From an uncultured Saprospiraceae bacterium (GTDB lineage Bacteria > Bacteroidota > Bacteroidia > Chitinophagales > Saprospiraceae): DNA of 6,679 nt. The stretch is taken from the NCBI GenBank assembly GCA_937959375.1, contig CALGLS010000233.1, forward strand, positions 1 through 6,679, given 5' to 3'. Shown here one piece after another: positions 6,233-6,679 of this stretch; position 1 is the stretch's first letter; every line of letters begins with the position of its first letter. The notes below the pieces were generated by a model. It did no database searches. It was not told the DNA's origin and saw only the letters and a program-made list of their open reading frames with translations. The translations under genes were made by a program, and so were the position numbers.

Positions 6233-6549
6233 GAGATCGCCTTTGGCTGTCAGATCGCTGCGGCTGCCTTTGGCAGACTGGCTGTGAGATCAGTCGGCTT
6301 GAAGGCCTCCTTGAGAGATCGCTTCGCTGAGAGACTTTCACTCGAACGTGATATAACAGGTGGACTTTATCTTAGCGGAAAGTCTCTCAGCAAAGCAATC
6401 TGACAGCGAAGCGATCTCAACAAATGGACTCTACGTTAGCGGGAAGTCTCTCAGCGTAGCGATCTCTCAGTGGTGACATAGTCGCCACGATCTCTCAGCC
6501 TGCCTGCCGGCAAAGGCAGGCGAAGCGATCTCTCAGCGAAGCGGTCTCA
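6233..6549. repeat. Mosaic intergenic repeat block with direct and inverted short modules
   Basis: The block begins one base after the Coq4-like stop and is richer in G and C than its surroundings. The left part carries GAGATCGC-type modules (6233-6240, 6315-6339), and the right part carries their reverse complement (6378-6401, 6411-6418, 6443-6470, 6522-6549). The 25 bases at 6315-6339 pair with 6378-6401 with two mismatches over 24 positions around a 38-base loop. GCTGTCAGAT (6246-6255) pairs with ATCTGACAGC (6398-6407), and GAGATCGC (6233-6240) with GCGATCTC (6411-6418). A 30-base unit at 6362-6391 recurs at 6426-6455 with four mismatches. GATCTCTCAG occurs at 6461, 6489 and 6527. Two small inserted hairpins lie between copies: TGGTGAC/GTCGCCA (6471-6487) and GCCTGCC/GGCAGGC (6498-6504 with 6515-6521). 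It does not look coding. It may be a dispersed repeat family or a non-autonomous element, and may also end transcripts. Confidence 0.8.
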
Positions 6550-6679
6550 CCTACAATGTTCCGACAAAAAATCCATTACCTAAGCACATCCTACTCCCAC
6601 TTCCAAAAAATTTCCTATTTTTGATCGTATTCATTCATCCAATGAAATTTAACTGCCTTTTAACCAGTTAGTTTATTAA
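6550..6679. other. Unassigned AT-rich stretch at the window end
   Basis: No coding frame of useful length is present on either strand; the ATG at 6642 gives only nine codons before TAG. TATTTTTG at 6616-6623 fits the -7 consensus TAnnTTTG, but no TTG lies at the right distance upstream, so it is at best a weak promoter for a gene beyond the window. Confidence 0.4.

Noticed and set aside
6221..6403. 60-codon frame starting with TTG at the end of the Coq4-like gene
   Set aside because: Nearly all of it lies in the inverted-repeat block, it overlaps the end of the preceding gene, and the protein looks like translated repeat.
6233..6549. CRISPR array
   Set aside because: Repeat modules differ in length, orientation and spacing (28 and 38 bases between GATCTCTCAG copies), there are no uniform spacers, and no cas genes are visible.
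6642..6671. Short ATG frame near the window end
   Set aside because: It has only nine codons before TAG and no supporting promoter pair.

Overview
The window reads as chromosomal DNA of a member of the phylum Bacteroidota. Two proteins end in type IX secretion (T9SS) type A sorting domains. Starts lack Shine-Dalgarno sequences and lie in AT-rich leaders, and the best promoter has the Bacteroidota form (TTG, then about 20 bases, then TAnnTTTG). The SprB-type repeats and Cys/Gly/Thr-rich secreted protein would suit a Saprospirales-like lineage, but this is inference. All genes seen are on the + strand.

Region 1 (1-2273) is secretory. It holds the 3' end of a large exported protein with a T9SS tail, a terminator, then a complete 516-residue secreted protein (signal peptide, two SprB-like repeats, T9SS tail) and a second terminator. 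The two terminators share an identical 18-base 3' half.

Region 2 (about 2348-4788) is a compact three-gene operon: a six-helix membrane protein, the envelope protein CreD, and a small winged-helix DNA-binding protein. The genes overlap by 1 and 17 bases. A good promoter lies in front, with a 17-base palindrome (ACTTTGAAATTCAAAGT) over its -7 element. The operon is followed by a strong hairpin with no T-run and then by a weak-stem, T-rich terminator.

Region 3 (4797-6231) is a two-gene unit: an unassigned multi-pass membrane protein and a Coq4-like protein carrying the HDxxH-x11-E metal-site pattern. Its leader carries exactly the same 26-base element, including the palindrome, as the creD operon leader, at nearly the same distance from the start codon. 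The simplest reading is that the winged-helix protein, or a paralogue elsewhere, controls both units as one small envelope/membrane regulon. This link is the main point of interest. Coq4 belongs to ubiquinone synthesis, whereas Bacteroidota normally use menaquinone, so the Coq4-like protein probably does something else.

Region 4 (6233-6549) is a mosaic of short direct and inverted repeats built on CAGCGAAGCGATCTC-type modules, starting one base after the Coq4-like stop codon. The last 130 bases hold no recognisable gene.
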